This document shows positions 7,184 through 14,682 of a stretch of DNA of 27,118 bases, one piece after another. A program made the position numbers and the translations under genes. The notes beneath the pieces were generated by a model, which worked only from the letters and a program-made list of their open reading frames with translations, was not told where the DNA came from and searched no databases. Position 1 is the stretch's first letter. Every line of letters begins with the position of its first letter. Source of the stretch: DAOTXN01 sp034435435 (GTDB taxonomy: Bacteria > Chloroflexota > Anaerolineae > S140-20). The stretch covers positions 1 through 27,118 of the forward strand of contig DAOTXN010000102.1 in assembly GCA_034435435.1 (NCBI GenBank), in the 5' to 3' direction.

Positions 7184-7251
7184 CAAATGGCGGGTAAGAA
7201 ACCCGCCCTACAGATTTGCGCCCCTAAATATTGAGATGATACTGATTGGAG
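7133..7251. mobile_element. MITE-like palindromic element with terminal inverted repeats and flanking direct repeats
   Basis: GTATCTTCTCAATATT at 7141-7156 and the reverse complement of 7227-7242 (GTATCATCTCAATATT) form 16-bp terminal inverted repeats with one mismatch. They are flanked by the direct repeat TGATTGGA(G) at 7133-7141 and 7243-7251, which resembles an 8-9 bp target duplication. Inside are two head-to-head palindromes: the GTAG-GGCGCGT...ACGCGCC core (7157-7180) and a variant GGCGGGT-AAGAA-ACCCGCC-CTAC (7189-7211). There is no coding capacity. If mobile, it would need a transposase acting in trans. The rest of the 7000-7302 spacer holds only the 76-bp duplication and a CTGAT-word stretch at 7259-7285. 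Confidence 0.55.
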
Positions 7252-7258
7252 CACAAAA

Positions 7259-7285
7259 CTGATCACTGATAGCTGACGGCTGACT
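7259..7285. repeat. CTGAT/CTGAC word repeat before the ald ribosome site
   Basis: This stretch consists of imperfect repeats of CTGAT, ACTGAT, GCTGAC and GCTGACT. It lies immediately upstream of the Shine-Dalgarno of the alanine-dehydrogenase-family gene. No convincing promoter boxes were seen around it. Confidence 0.45.
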
Positions 7286-7302
7286 GTCTAAAAGGAGGAG
7301 CT

Positions 7303-8400
7303 GTGAACATCGGCGTACCGCGTGAGCGGCGAACTATGGAGTATCGGGTAGGTCTGACACCCGCCGGAGTCGAGCTGTTGACCCGCGAGGGTCACATGTG
7401 CTACGTGGAGCGCGAGGCGGGCCTGGGGGCTGGTTTTAGCGATTACGATTATGAGCGGGCCGGGGCGCGCATCGTGTACACATCGGACGAGGTCTTTGGG
7501 CGGGCCGACCTGTTGCTCAAGGTAACCCGTCCCACCGACGAAGAGATGGAATGGGCGCCCGAAAGCCAAACCATGTGCGGCTTTTTCCATCTGGCCTCGG
7601 CCCGGCGGGCCAAAATCACGATGATGCTGGAAAAAAAGGTCACCGCCATCGCTTATGAGACCATCCAAAAAGACGACGGATCGCTGCCGGTGCTCAAGCC
7701 GATGAGCCAGGTGGGCGGGCGCATGGTCGCGCAAGTCGCAGCGGCTCTGCTGCAAAATAATCACGGCGGCAAAGGTATCCTGGTCGGCGGCGTACCGGGC
7801 GTGCCGGCGGCCGAAGTGGTCATCCTGGGGGCCGGAACAGCCGGGACCGAGGCCGCGCGGGCCTTTGTGGGCCTGGGGGCCAGCGTATACGTGCTGGACA
7901 AAAACCTGGAGCGGCTGCAAGAGATCGACCGGCTCTTTGGCGGGCGGGTGACCACTATGATGTCACACACGTTCAACATCGCCAAGGCCGTGCGCTTTGC
8001 CGATATCCTGGTCGGCGCGGTGCTGGCGCCGGGCGAGCGCACGCCGGTGCTGGTTACGCGCGAGATGGTGCGCTCGATGCGCCCGCGCTCGGTCATTATG
8101 GACATTTCCATTGACCAGGGCGGGTGTGTGGAGACCAGTCGGCCCACCACGCACGCCTCGCCCACCTACGTCGAAGAAGGCATCTTGCACTATTGCGTGC
8201 CCAACATGTCGGGCGTACTGGCCCGCACGGCCACCCACGCCTTTAACAACGCCGCCTGGCCGCACATCCTGAACATCGTACGGCTGGGGCTGGACGGAGC
8301 ATTGGAACAGGACCCGGCGCTGGCCCGGGGCGTGGCGACGCGCCATGGCGAAATCCTGCACCCCGGTCTCAGAGCCGTCTATGAATCTGGGCAGGGATAA
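7303..8400 (+). CDS. ald: Alanine dehydrogenase/PNT-family enzyme
   Basis: The family interconverts L-alanine and pyruvate plus ammonia with NAD(H). The 365-residue product is near the usual 370. It conserves the expected substrate and catalytic residues: R15 in EYRV, K73 in LLLKV, H96 in FFHLAS and D271 in IDQGG. It also has the nucleotide-binding GAGTAG stretch near 174 and the PMSQVGGRM segment. The C-terminal segment reads NMSGVLARTATHAFNN instead of the usual NMPGAVPRTST-type sequence, so it is a divergent member and another 2-amino acid substrate is possible. The GTG start has AAGGAGGAG 2-4 nt upstream. It is followed 17 bp later by a CoA-transferase gene and then adk, suggesting one operon. 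Confidence 0.85.
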   Translation: MNIGVPRERRTMEYRVGLTPAGVELLTREGHMCYVEREAGLGAGFSDYDYERAGARIVYTSDEVFGRADLLLKVTRPTDEEMEWAPESQTMCGFFHLASARRAKITMMLEKKVTAIAYETIQKDDGSLPVLKPMSQVGGRMVAQVAAALLQNNHGGKGILVGGVPGVPAAEVVILGAGTAGTEAARAFVGLGASVYVLDKNLERLQEIDRLFGGRVTTMMSHTFNIAKAVRFADILVGAVLAPGERTPVLVTREMVRSMRPRSVIMDISIDQGGCVETSRPTTHASPTYVEEGILHYCVPNMSGVLARTATHAFNNAAWPHILNIVRLGLDGALEQDPALARGVATRHGEILHPGLRAVYESGQG

Positions 8401-8417
8401 TCTGGCGAGGAAAACTT

Positions 8418-9719
8418 ATGAGCTGGCAAGCGATTTATCAAAAAAAAGTCACCTCGGCCGAGCAAGCCATTCGGGCCATCCAGTCAGGCCATCGCGTCTT
8501 TCTCACCGGCAACTGTAGCATCCCCAAAGTGCTGCTGGCGGCACTGGTCAAGCATGCGCCGGAATTTGAAAACGTCGAAATCTGCCACGCCCTGACCATG
8601 GGTTCCTCAGATTACGTGGCCGAGGGCATGGAAGATCACCTGCGGGTGAACACCATGTTCATCGGGGCCAACGTGCGCAAGGCCGTGCAAGAGGGCCGGG
8701 CCGATTATACGCCGGTGCTGCTGTCCGAGTTTACGCTGCTGTTCAAGCGCGGCTTTTTGCCGCTGGACGTGGCGTTGGTGCACGTATCGCCGCCCGACGA
8801 ACACGGCTTTTGCAGTTTCGGCATCGAAAGCGGCCTGACCAAAACGCCGGCCGAGTCGGCCCGGGTCATCATCGCCGAGGTCAACCAGCAAATGCCGCGC
8901 ACGCTGGGCGACACGTTCATCCACGTGAGCAAATTAAACTATATCGTGCCGGTGGATTATCCCCTCATGGAAATGCCTATGTCGGAGGGCGGGCCGACGG
9001 AGTTAGCCCAACAGATCGCCGGGCACATCGCCGAGCTAATCCCCAACGGCGCGACGATGCAAATGGGCATCGGCGGCATCCCCGATGCAGTGTTGAATTA
9101 TTTGTACGACAAGAAAGACCTGGGCATCCACACCGAACTGTTCTCCGACGGCGTGATCGACCTGGTGGAGGCCGGGGTTATCACCAACGCCCGCAAGACG
9201 TTGCATACCGGCAAGATTACGGCCGGGTTTGTGATCGGCACAAAACGGCTGTACAGCTTTATGCACGACAACCCCATTATCGAGCTGCACCGCACCGAGT
9301 ACGTGAACGATCCCTTTGTCATCGCCCAGAACGAGCGGCAGGTGGCCATCAACTCGGCCCTCGAAGTGGACCTGACCGGTCAGGTGTGCGCCGATAGCAT
9401 CGGTCCCAAGCTGTACAGCGGCGTGGGTGGACAGTTCGACTTTATCTACGGCGCGTCGCGCTCCAAAGACGGCGTGCCGATCATCGCCCTGCCCGCCACC
9501 GCTCAAGACGGGCAAATCAGCCGCATCACGCCCATGCTCAAGCACGGCGCGGGCGTGGTCACTACGCGCAATCACGTGCGCTACGTTGTGACGGAGTATG
9601 GCGTAGCCGATTTGTACGGCAAAACCATCCGCCAGCGGGCGCAAGCGCTGATCAACGTGGCCGCGCCGCAGTTCCACGAAGAGCTGGCCCGCGCCGCCCG
9701 CGAGCTGCATTATATCTAA
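8418..9719 (+). CDS. Acetyl-CoA hydrolase/4-hydroxybutyrate CoA-transferase family
   Basis: The 433-residue product matches the family that moves CoA between acetyl-CoA and short acids such as 4-hydroxybutyrate or butyrate, through a glutamyl-CoA intermediate. The catalytic Glu is probably E240 in HTELFSDG. GIGGIPDAV (from about 218) and PATAQDGQISRI match conserved family blocks, and VSPPDEHGFCSFG is a typical N-domain segment. Substrate specificity cannot be read from the sequence. The ATG has GAGGAAAA upstream. Tight spacing to the preceding dehydrogenase suggests a joint role in amino acid fermentation or re-assimilation, which is inference. Confidence 0.88.
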   Translation: MSWQAIYQKKVTSAEQAIRAIQSGHRVFLTGNCSIPKVLLAALVKHAPEFENVEICHALTMGSSDYVAEGMEDHLRVNTMFIGANVRKAVQEGRADYTPVLLSEFTLLFKRGFLPLDVALVHVSPPDEHGFCSFGIESGLTKTPAESARVIIAEVNQQMPRTLGDTFIHVSKLNYIVPVDYPLMEMPMSEGGPTELAQQIAGHIAELIPNGATMQMGIGGIPDAVLNYLYDKKDLGIHTELFSDGVIDLVEAGVITNARKTLHTGKITAGFVIGTKRLYSFMHDNPIIELHRTEYVNDPFVIAQNERQVAINSALEVDLTGQVCADSIGPKLYSGVGGQFDFIYGASRSKDGVPIIALPATAQDGQISRITPMLKHGAGVVTTRNHVRYVVTEYGVADLYGKTIRQRAQALINVAAPQFHEELARAARELHYI

Positions 9720-9746
9720 GTCCCACCGTCCTCAAAAGGAGGAAAA

Positions 9747-10406
9747 ATGACACCCGAACCCAAATACATCATCCTGCTCGGCCCGCCCGGCTCGGGCAAA
9801 GGCACTCAGGCCATCCGTGTGCGCGAGGCTCTCGACCTGCCGCACGTGGCCAGCGGCGATCTGTTCCGGCATCACCTGAATAACCGGACCGAGTTGGGAT
9901 TAAAAGCCCAAACCTACATGGACCGGGGCGACCTGGTGCCCGACGACGTCACCATCGCTATGGTGTTAGAGCGATTGAGCCAGCCTGACTGCACGGGGGG
10001 GGCGCTGCTAGACGGCTTTCCGCGCACGCTGCCCCAGGCCGAGGCGTTAGACAAAGCGTTGGGCGCCCAAGGGCGCAAGATCAGCGCCGTGCCGCTCATC
10101 ACCGTGCCCGACGAGGCAATCGTGGAGCGCCTCTCCGGGCGGGTCATCTGCCGCGAGTGTCAGGCCACGTTTCACAAAACGTTCAACCCCTTCCAGACCT
10201 GCCTGCACGGCAAGTGCCAGGGAGAATACCTGTATCAACGGGACGACGACCGGCCAGAAACCGTACGCAGCCGCTTGAAGGTATTTTGGGAACAAACCAG
10301 CCCGTTGGTGGATTATTACCGGAACAAAGGAGTGCTGGTGGAGATCAACGGCGACCAGCCTATGGAAGCGGTCGAGGCCGAGCTAAAAAAGGGTATTGGA
10401 TATTAG
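9747..10406 (+). CDS. adk: Adenylate kinase
   Basis: Adenylate kinase catalyses ATP + AMP = 2 ADP in the cytoplasm. The 219-residue protein has the P-loop GPPGSGKGT (12-20), the AMP-site segment ASGDLFR, LDGFPRT and a long LID with QRDDDRPETV. The LID carries Cys135 and Cys138, and then CLHGKC (152-157). Compared with the zinc-binding LID of Gram-positive enzymes, the third ligand position falls on His154, with Cys152 nearby. A strong GGAGG lies 4 nt before the ATG. In most bacteria adk lies between secY and map; here it sits alone on the opposite strand beyond the far end of that cluster, after a CoA-transferase gene. Its stop codon is inside the hairpin that follows. Confidence 0.96.
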   Translation: MTPEPKYIILLGPPGSGKGTQAIRVREALDLPHVASGDLFRHHLNNRTELGLKAQTYMDRGDLVPDDVTIAMVLERLSQPDCTGGALLDGFPRTLPQAEALDKALGAQGRKISAVPLITVPDEAIVERLSGRVICRECQATFHKTFNPFQTCLHGKCQGEYLYQRDDDRPETVRSRLKVFWEQTSPLVDYYRNKGVLVEINGDQPMEAVEAELKKGIGY

Positions 10407-10448
10407 CTATTCGGCATGCAACCTCCGAATAGCCAATACCCAATACCC
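10391..10448. terminator. Bidirectional hairpin between convergent adk and rpsI
   Basis: The left arm (10391-10414) and right arm (10425-10448) form a 24-bp stem in which 22 positions are Watson-Crick and the other two can be G-U in the plus-strand RNA, around a 10-nt loop. The arms are built from GGGTATTGG/CCAATACCC words. The left arm includes the last five sense codons and the stop of adk. The position between convergent genes argues for a shared terminator or 3'-end barrier. On the plus strand a CATTTCTCT stretch follows, and on the minus-strand transcript a U-run (complement of the A-run at 10385-10390) follows, which supports intrinsic termination of the ribosomal operon. Confidence 0.75.
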
Positions 10449-10457
10449 AACATTTCT

Positions 10458-10853
10458 CTAACGCTTGGTGTACTGCGGAGCCTTACGGGCGCGCTTCAAG
10501 CCGGGCTTTTTGCGCTCTTTGACCCGGTTGTCGCGTGTGAGGAATCCACTCTTGCGCAGCAGCTTGCGATAATCGGGATCGACCTGGAGCAAAGCGCGGG
10601 CAATGCCCAGGCGCACGGCGTCGCGCTGACCGGTGATGCCGCCGCCCTCGACCTTGACCGTCACGTCAAACCGGCCCTCGGTGCCCGTGGCGCGCAGCGG
10701 CTCGGCCAGTACGTCCATGTCTCCCACGCGGGGGAAATACTCGGCCACCGGCTTTTCGTTGACGACGACCTGTCCACTGCCGCCGACGTGCAAGCGCACA
10801 CGGGCCGTGGCAGCTTTGCGTCGTCCCACACCCTGGTAATACTGACCTGTCAT
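10458..10853 (-). CDS. rpsI: 30S ribosomal protein S9
   Basis: S9 is a small-subunit head protein whose C-terminal tail contacts P-site tRNA. The 131-residue product shows GVGRRKAATARVRL, the GGGITGQRDAVRLGIARAL block and the basic tail ending in KR. It is the last gene of the cluster, 20 nt after rplM, the standard rplM-rpsI pair. AGGAGAG lies upstream of the ATG. Confidence 0.97.
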   Translation of the reverse strand: MTGQYYQGVGRRKAATARVRLHVGGSGQVVVNEKPVAEYFPRVGDMDVLAEPLRATGTEGRFDVTVKVEGGGITGQRDAVRLGIARALLQVDPDYRKLLRKSGFLTRDNRVKERKKPGLKRARKAPQYTKR

Positions 10854-10873
10854 TCTAAATTCTCTCCTACTCT

Positions 10874-11302
10874 CTAAAGCTCCAGCGGCTTGGGTTGCTG
10901 AGCCTGATGCGGGTGATCCGGCCCGGCGTAAATCTTGAGCTTTTTGAGCATTTTGCGTCCTAACCGATTGCGCGGCAGCATTCCCCGCACCGCCGCCTTG
11001 AGCACGCGGGTGGGATGCCGCTCCAACTGTTTCGCCAGCGTGATCTCTGTCAACCCACCGGGATAACCGGAGTGTCGATAGTATTTCTTTTGCTCCATTT
11101 TGCGCCCGGTCACGGCAAGTCTCTCGGCGTTGACGACGACGATAAAGTCACCCACGTCCACCGACGGAGAATACTGCGGCTTGTGCTTGCCGCGCAACCG
11201 AGTCGCGATCTGCGAGGCCAATCGGCCCAATGTCTGCCCATCGGCGTCTACCACGTACCATTCGCGCTCGACGCTTCCAGGCTTGGTCACATACGTCCTC
11301 AC
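10874..11302 (-). CDS. rplM: 50S ribosomal protein L13
   Basis: L13 is an early-assembly large-subunit protein. The 142-residue product shows REWYVVDADGQTLGRLAS near the N-terminus and GMLPRNRLGRKMLKKLKIY toward the C-terminus. GTG 11302 is chosen because GAGGAG lies 8 nt upstream and family homology starts with RTYV. A longer reading to 11338 would extend into truA. The ribosome site lies inside the last codons of truA, with a 5-nt gap between stop and start, so translational coupling is likely. Confidence 0.96.
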   Translation of the reverse strand: MRTYVTKPGSVEREWYVVDADGQTLGRLASQIATRLRGKHKPQYSPSVDVGDFIVVVNAERLAVTGRKMEQKKYYRHSGYPGGLTEITLAKQLERHPTRVLKAAVRGMLPRNRLGRKMLKKLKIYAGPDHPHQAQQPKPLEL

Positions 11303-11307
11303 GTTTT

Positions 11308-12045
11308 TTACTCCTCGTATTTCACTTCCATCAGACACAAGCCGTGGGCCGGCGCGGTTTGTCCGGCCTGGCTGCGGTCACAAGAGGCCAAGATCGCCGC
11401 AAAATCGGCGGGCGACAGTTTCACCTGCCCCACTTCCAACAGCGTGCCCACGATGCTCCGTACCATACGATACAAAAAGGCATTCGCTTCGATTTCAAAG
11501 AACAACCACGGCCCTTGCGCCACCCAGTAGGCCTGTATCACCCGCCGCACCGTCACATCGCCCTGGGGAGATCGACCGAAAGCGGCAAAATCGTGCTCTC
11601 CGACGACAAATGTCGTGGCCTCTTTCATCGCCTCCAGGTTCAGCGACCAGGGCCAAAACAGGCTGGTGCGTCGCGCCAGCGGCGCACGCTCAGGCGCGTT
11701 GTAAACCGTGTAGCGGTAACGGCGACTGACAGCATCGAATCTCGGGTGAAAATCAGGCCTAACCTGGACCACATCCCGAACGGCAACGTCTGGCGGCAGA
11801 ACGGCGTTCATGGCCCGCGTCAGCTCCGCTAGAGAATGTCGCCAGGGCGTGTCAAAGGCGATCACCTGCCCCTCGGCGTGCACGCCGGCGTCGGTGCGAC
11901 CCGCCGCCAATACTCCGACCGGCGCTTGGGTGATCTGTTCGAGCGCCTTTTCTAACGCCTCCTGCACCGTCGGACCATGGGCCTGCCGTTGAAATCCGAG
12001 ATAGTCTGCGCCGTCATAAGCAACCAGCGCCTTTATTCGCCTGAT
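11308..12045 (-). CDS. truA: tRNA pseudouridine synthase A, apparent ATC start
   Basis: TruA makes pseudouridine at positions 38-40 of the tRNA anticodon stem. The reading frame gives RRIKALVAYDGADYLGFQRQ at the N-terminus, the catalytic Asp in GRTDAGVHA, and VRSIVGTLLEVG near the C-terminus, so the gene is complete. The family N-terminus begins at an ATC (12043-12045) followed by AGG CGA ATA AAG. No ATG, GTG or TTG lies in frame between the upstream in-frame TAG (12064-12066) and GTG 11967, which would remove the first 26 conserved residues. AGAGGGAG sits 4-5 nt before the ATC. It follows the rplQ stop by 10 nt, so reinitiation could help. With the ATC start the product is 245 residues. Confidence 0.85.
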   Translation of the reverse strand: MRRIKALVAYDGADYLGFQRQAHGPTVQEALEKALEQITQAPVGVLAAGRTDAGVHAEGQVIAFDTPWRHSLAELTRAMNAVLPPDVAVRDVVQVRPDFHPRFDAVSRRYRYTVYNAPERAPLARRTSLFWPWSLNLEAMKEATTFVVGEHDFAAFGRSPQGDVTVRRVIQAYWVAQGPWLFFEIEANAFLYRMVRSIVGTLLEVGQVKLSPADFAAILASCDRSQAGQTAPAHGLCLMEVKYEE

Positions 12046-12055
12046 GCCGCTCCCT

Positions 12056-12442
12056 CTACCCTTCTACCAGCTCGATAATCGCCATTTCGGCCGCATCGCC
12101 ATGCCGTGGCCCCAGCTTGACAATGCGGGTATAGCCGCCAGGGCGCTCCGTATAACGGGGGGCGATCTCGCTAAACAACTTTTGCACGATCTGCGGGTCG
12201 TTCAAACGTCCCGCAGCCAGACGACGGGCGTGCACACCGCGCTCCGGGGTAGATTGTTCGGCCGTCAATCCCCGCTTGGCCAGGGTGATGAGCTTTTCAG
12301 CCTGACTACGAATGGCCTTGGCCTTGGCCTCGGTAGTCTTGATACGCTCGTGGCGAAACAACTCAGTCACGAGCGTTCGGCGCAACGCGGTGCGATGCCC
12401 TTTTGAACGATTCAATCTGCGGCCAGCTACGCCGTGTCTCAT
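12056..12442 (-). CDS. rplQ: 50S ribosomal protein L17
   Basis: L17 lines the peptide exit tunnel opening. The 128-residue product begins MRHGVAGRRLNRSKGHR and has the family block RTLVTELFRHERIKTTEAKAK split across residues 21-41. ATG 12442 is chosen over an upstream in-frame start because AGGAGG lies 4 nt before it and homology starts at MRHG. It follows rpoA by 37 nt as in most bacteria. Confidence 0.96.
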   Translation of the reverse strand: MRHGVAGRRLNRSKGHRTALRRTLVTELFRHERIKTTEAKAKAIRSQAEKLITLAKRGLTAEQSTPERGVHARRLAAGRLNDPQIVQKLFSEIAPRYTERPGGYTRIVKLGPRHGDAAEMAIIELVEG

Positions 12443-12479
12443 TGTTCCTCCTACATTTCTTTCCCGCAAGCCCTTCAGC

Positions 12480-13493
12480 TCAGGCTACTTCCACCAGATC
12501 GCCCTCTTCCAGCTCACCGGCGTCGAAATCATCCCGGGCCAAAAAGCCCTTCTCTTGCAGTTTCTCTTTCAGCTCGGTCAACGATTTTTCACCAAAGTTC
12601 CGAATGGTCAGCATGGCCTCTTCGCCGCGCTCCAACATCTCCAACACTTCTCCTACGCTGGTGATACCGGTGCGCTTGAGCGAGTTGAACACGCGCACAC
12701 TCAAGTCGAGTTGCTCGATGGCTGTTTCGTACACTTCGCGCGGAATGCCATCTTCTTCCTCGACCTCTTCCGGTTCCATCGGCGCAATCTCTTCACTCAC
12801 GCCCGCCACCAGGCGCAAGTGGGTCACCAGAATATGCGCGGCCTGGCTTAACGCCTCGTTGGGGCGCAGGGTGCCATCGGTCCAGATTTCCATCACCAGC
12901 CGATCATAGTTGGTCATCTGCCCAACGCGCGCTCGATCGACGATATAGTTCACTTTGCGCACCGGGCTATAGATGGCATCCACGGGCAATTCACCTATGG
13001 GCAGCCGCCCGCGCTCCTCGGCCGGCGAATAGCCGCGCCCACTCGCCACCGTCATCTCGATCTCGATCTGCGTATCGGGCGAATCCACGGTAAACAGATA
13101 CAGGTCGGGATTGATGATTTCCACCTCGGGGGGCGACTGGATATCGCCCGCAACCACCGTACCCTCGCCGCGCACGTCCAGGCGCAGCCGCGCCGCTTCT
13201 TCGGTGTACATTTTCAGACGCAACTGCTTGACCTGTAAAATCAACTGGGTCGTATCTTCGCGTACACCCGGGATAGCCGAGAATTCATGGTGAACGTCGC
13301 TGATGCGGATCGAAGTCACCGCCGCGCCCGGCAGTGACCTCAACAATACCCGCCGCAGCGCATTGCCCAGGGTAATGCCATAACCACTCTCTAGCGGGCC
13401 GATGACAAAGCGCCCATAGTTTCGCGAACTGGCTTCACTCTCGATTTTGGGCAAGACCAATGCGCTCAAGGCATCCTCCTCTTTACCAAGCAT
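12480..13493 (-). CDS. rpoA: RNA polymerase alpha subunit
   Basis: Alpha dimerises to nucleate RNA polymerase assembly and contacts upstream promoter DNA and activators. The 337-residue product has the N-terminal dimerisation domain (GPLESGYGITLGNALRRVLL near 31-51) and a C-terminal helix-hairpin-helix domain (about 262-325; RVFNSLKRTGI retains the DNA-contact Arg). An acidic linker (EPEEVEEEDG) joins them. Two starts are plausible: ATG 13493, with GGAGG 3 nt upstream, or TTG 13469, with AGGAGG 5 nt upstream, which gives MSALVLPKIESE and fits the family N-terminus better. It is separated from rpsD by 102 nt, the widest gap in this part of the cluster; no clear promoter was found there. Confidence 0.96.
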   Translation of the reverse strand: MLGKEEDALSALVLPKIESEASSRNYGRFVIGPLESGYGITLGNALRRVLLRSLPGAAVTSIRISDVHHEFSAIPGVREDTTQLILQVKQLRLKMYTEEAARLRLDVRGEGTVVAGDIQSPPEVEIINPDLYLFTVDSPDTQIEIEMTVASGRGYSPAEERGRLPIGELPVDAIYSPVRKVNYIVDRARVGQMTNYDRLVMEIWTDGTLRPNEALSQAAHILVTHLRLVAGVSEEIAPMEPEEVEEEDGIPREVYETAIEQLDLSVRVFNSLKRTGITSVGEVLEMLERGEEAMLTIRNFGEKSLTELKEKLQEKGFLARDDFDAGELEEGDLVEVA

Positions 13494-13595
13494 GTGCCTC
13501 CGCCTTTATGCGGTCGCTCTTGCACTCCGCGGCCCAAGCGGGTCGCTCCAGTTTTGAGCACAACCACCAAAGACTCAGGCGGATTGTCGAACGAC

Positions 13596-14234
13596 TTAGC
13601 GCGAGTAGTACTCGACGATGAGCTGTTCGTTCAGCGGCTGGTCAATCGCTTCGCGCGTCGGCAAAGCCAATACTCGCCCCGCCAGTTGAGCTGGCTCGAC
13701 AGTCAACCAAGACGGAATGTCGTGCTGCTCCAACACTTCTGGCAGTTCCTTAAAGTATTTGCGCTTGCGGCTTTTGGCGTGTACCGCGACCACGTCGCCC
13801 GGCTTGACCAGCGCCGAGGGGGCTTTGGTGCGTTGCCCGTTCAAGTCGATATGACCGTGCTCCACAAGCTGACGCCCCTGAGATCGAGAGTCGGCAAAGC
13901 CCATTCGATAGACCACGTTATCCAAGCGCCGCTCCAACAGAACGAGTAAATTCTCGCCCGTCACACCGGGGCGGCGTAACGCCTCCTGATAAAAACGGCG
14001 GAACTGGTGCTCCAACATCCCATAAATGCGGCGAGCCTTTTGCTTCTCGCGCAATTGCCGCGAATAGTCCGACGCACGGCGACGGCGAAACGCCGCCCCG
14101 CGACCGTGCTGTCCCGGTGGATACCCTCGCCGCTCAAAGGCGCACTCGGGAGACATGCAGCGCGCGCCTTTCAGGAACAGCTTTTCTCCCTCCCGCCGAC
14201 AGAGTTTACAAACAGGTCCCGTATATCTAGCCAT
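13596..14234 (-). CDS. rpsD: 30S ribosomal protein S4, zinc-ligand form
   Basis: S4 is a primary 16S rRNA-binding protein. The 212-residue product keeps four N-terminal cysteines (VCKLC and CMSPEC), the zinc-ligand version of S4. The S4 RNA-binding domain is visible at RLDNVVYRMGFADSRSQGRQ to GDVVAV. ATG 14234 is chosen because homology starts at MARYTGP and GGGAG lies 5 nt upstream. In many bacteria S4 represses its own operon; no such leader structure was identified here. Confidence 0.96.
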   Translation of the reverse strand: MARYTGPVCKLCRREGEKLFLKGARCMSPECAFERRGYPPGQHGRGAAFRRRRASDYSRQLREKQKARRIYGMLEHQFRRFYQEALRRPGVTGENLLVLLERRLDNVVYRMGFADSRSQGRQLVEHGHIDLNGQRTKAPSALVKPGDVVAVHAKSRKRKYFKELPEVLEQHDIPSWLTVEPAQLAGRVLALPTREAIDQPLNEQLIVEYYSR

Positions 14235-14271
14235 ATTGACTCCCACTCACAATCTGTACGTGCAACACGCC

Positions 14272-14664
14272 TTATACGCGGCGTTTCTTAGGTGGGCGGC
14301 ATCCATTGTGCGGCACGGGCGTCACATCGGTGATCGAGCGCACCTTGAGGCCAACGGCCTGTAAAGCGCGGATCGCCGATTCACGTCCGGGACCCGGCCC
14401 TTTCACAAAGACGTCTACTTCAACCATACCGTTGTCCATAGCCACTTTGCCCGCCTGCTGACCGGCCATCCGCGCAGCGTATGGCGTGCTTTTACGCGAC
14501 CCCTTAAAGCCAGACGTGCCGGCGCTGGCCCAACAGATCGCGCCGCCCTGAGAATCGGTCATTGTAACCACGGTGTTATTGAACGTCGCATAGATGTGCG
14601 CCTGGCCATGCGGCACATTCCTGCGCACCTTTTTTATGGTGCGGCGAGTACGCTTCCGTCCCAT
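14272..14664 (-). CDS. rpsK: 30S ribosomal protein S11
   Basis: S11 lies on the small-subunit platform next to the Shine-Dalgarno helix. The 130-residue product has the conserved HIYATFNNTVVT, GFKGSRKSTPYAA and C-terminal PHNGCRPPKKRRV. AAGGAGG lies 7 nt before the ATG. An 82-nt spacer holding a hairpin separates it from the upstream rpsM. Confidence 0.97.
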   Translation of the reverse strand: MGRKRTRRTIKKVRRNVPHGQAHIYATFNNTVVTMTDSQGGAICWASAGTSGFKGSRKSTPYAARMAGQQAGKVAMDNGMVEVDVFVKGPGPGRESAIRALQAVGLKVRSITDVTPVPHNGCRPPKKRRV

Positions 14665-14682
14665 TACCTTTCCTCCTTATCA

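Noticed and set aside
8810..9397. 195-codon plus-strand frame inside the CoA-transferase gene
   Set aside because: Alternative-frame shadow with low-complexity Arg/His-rich sequence.
11308..11967. GTG 11967 as the truA start
   Set aside because: It would remove the conserved N-terminal strand KALVAYDGADYLGFQ, which is encoded in frame upstream.
13494..13595. Promoter for rpoA in the rpsD-rpoA spacer
   Set aside because: No paired -35 and -10 boxes with acceptable spacing were found on the minus strand; only a GAGCGACC direct repeat is present.
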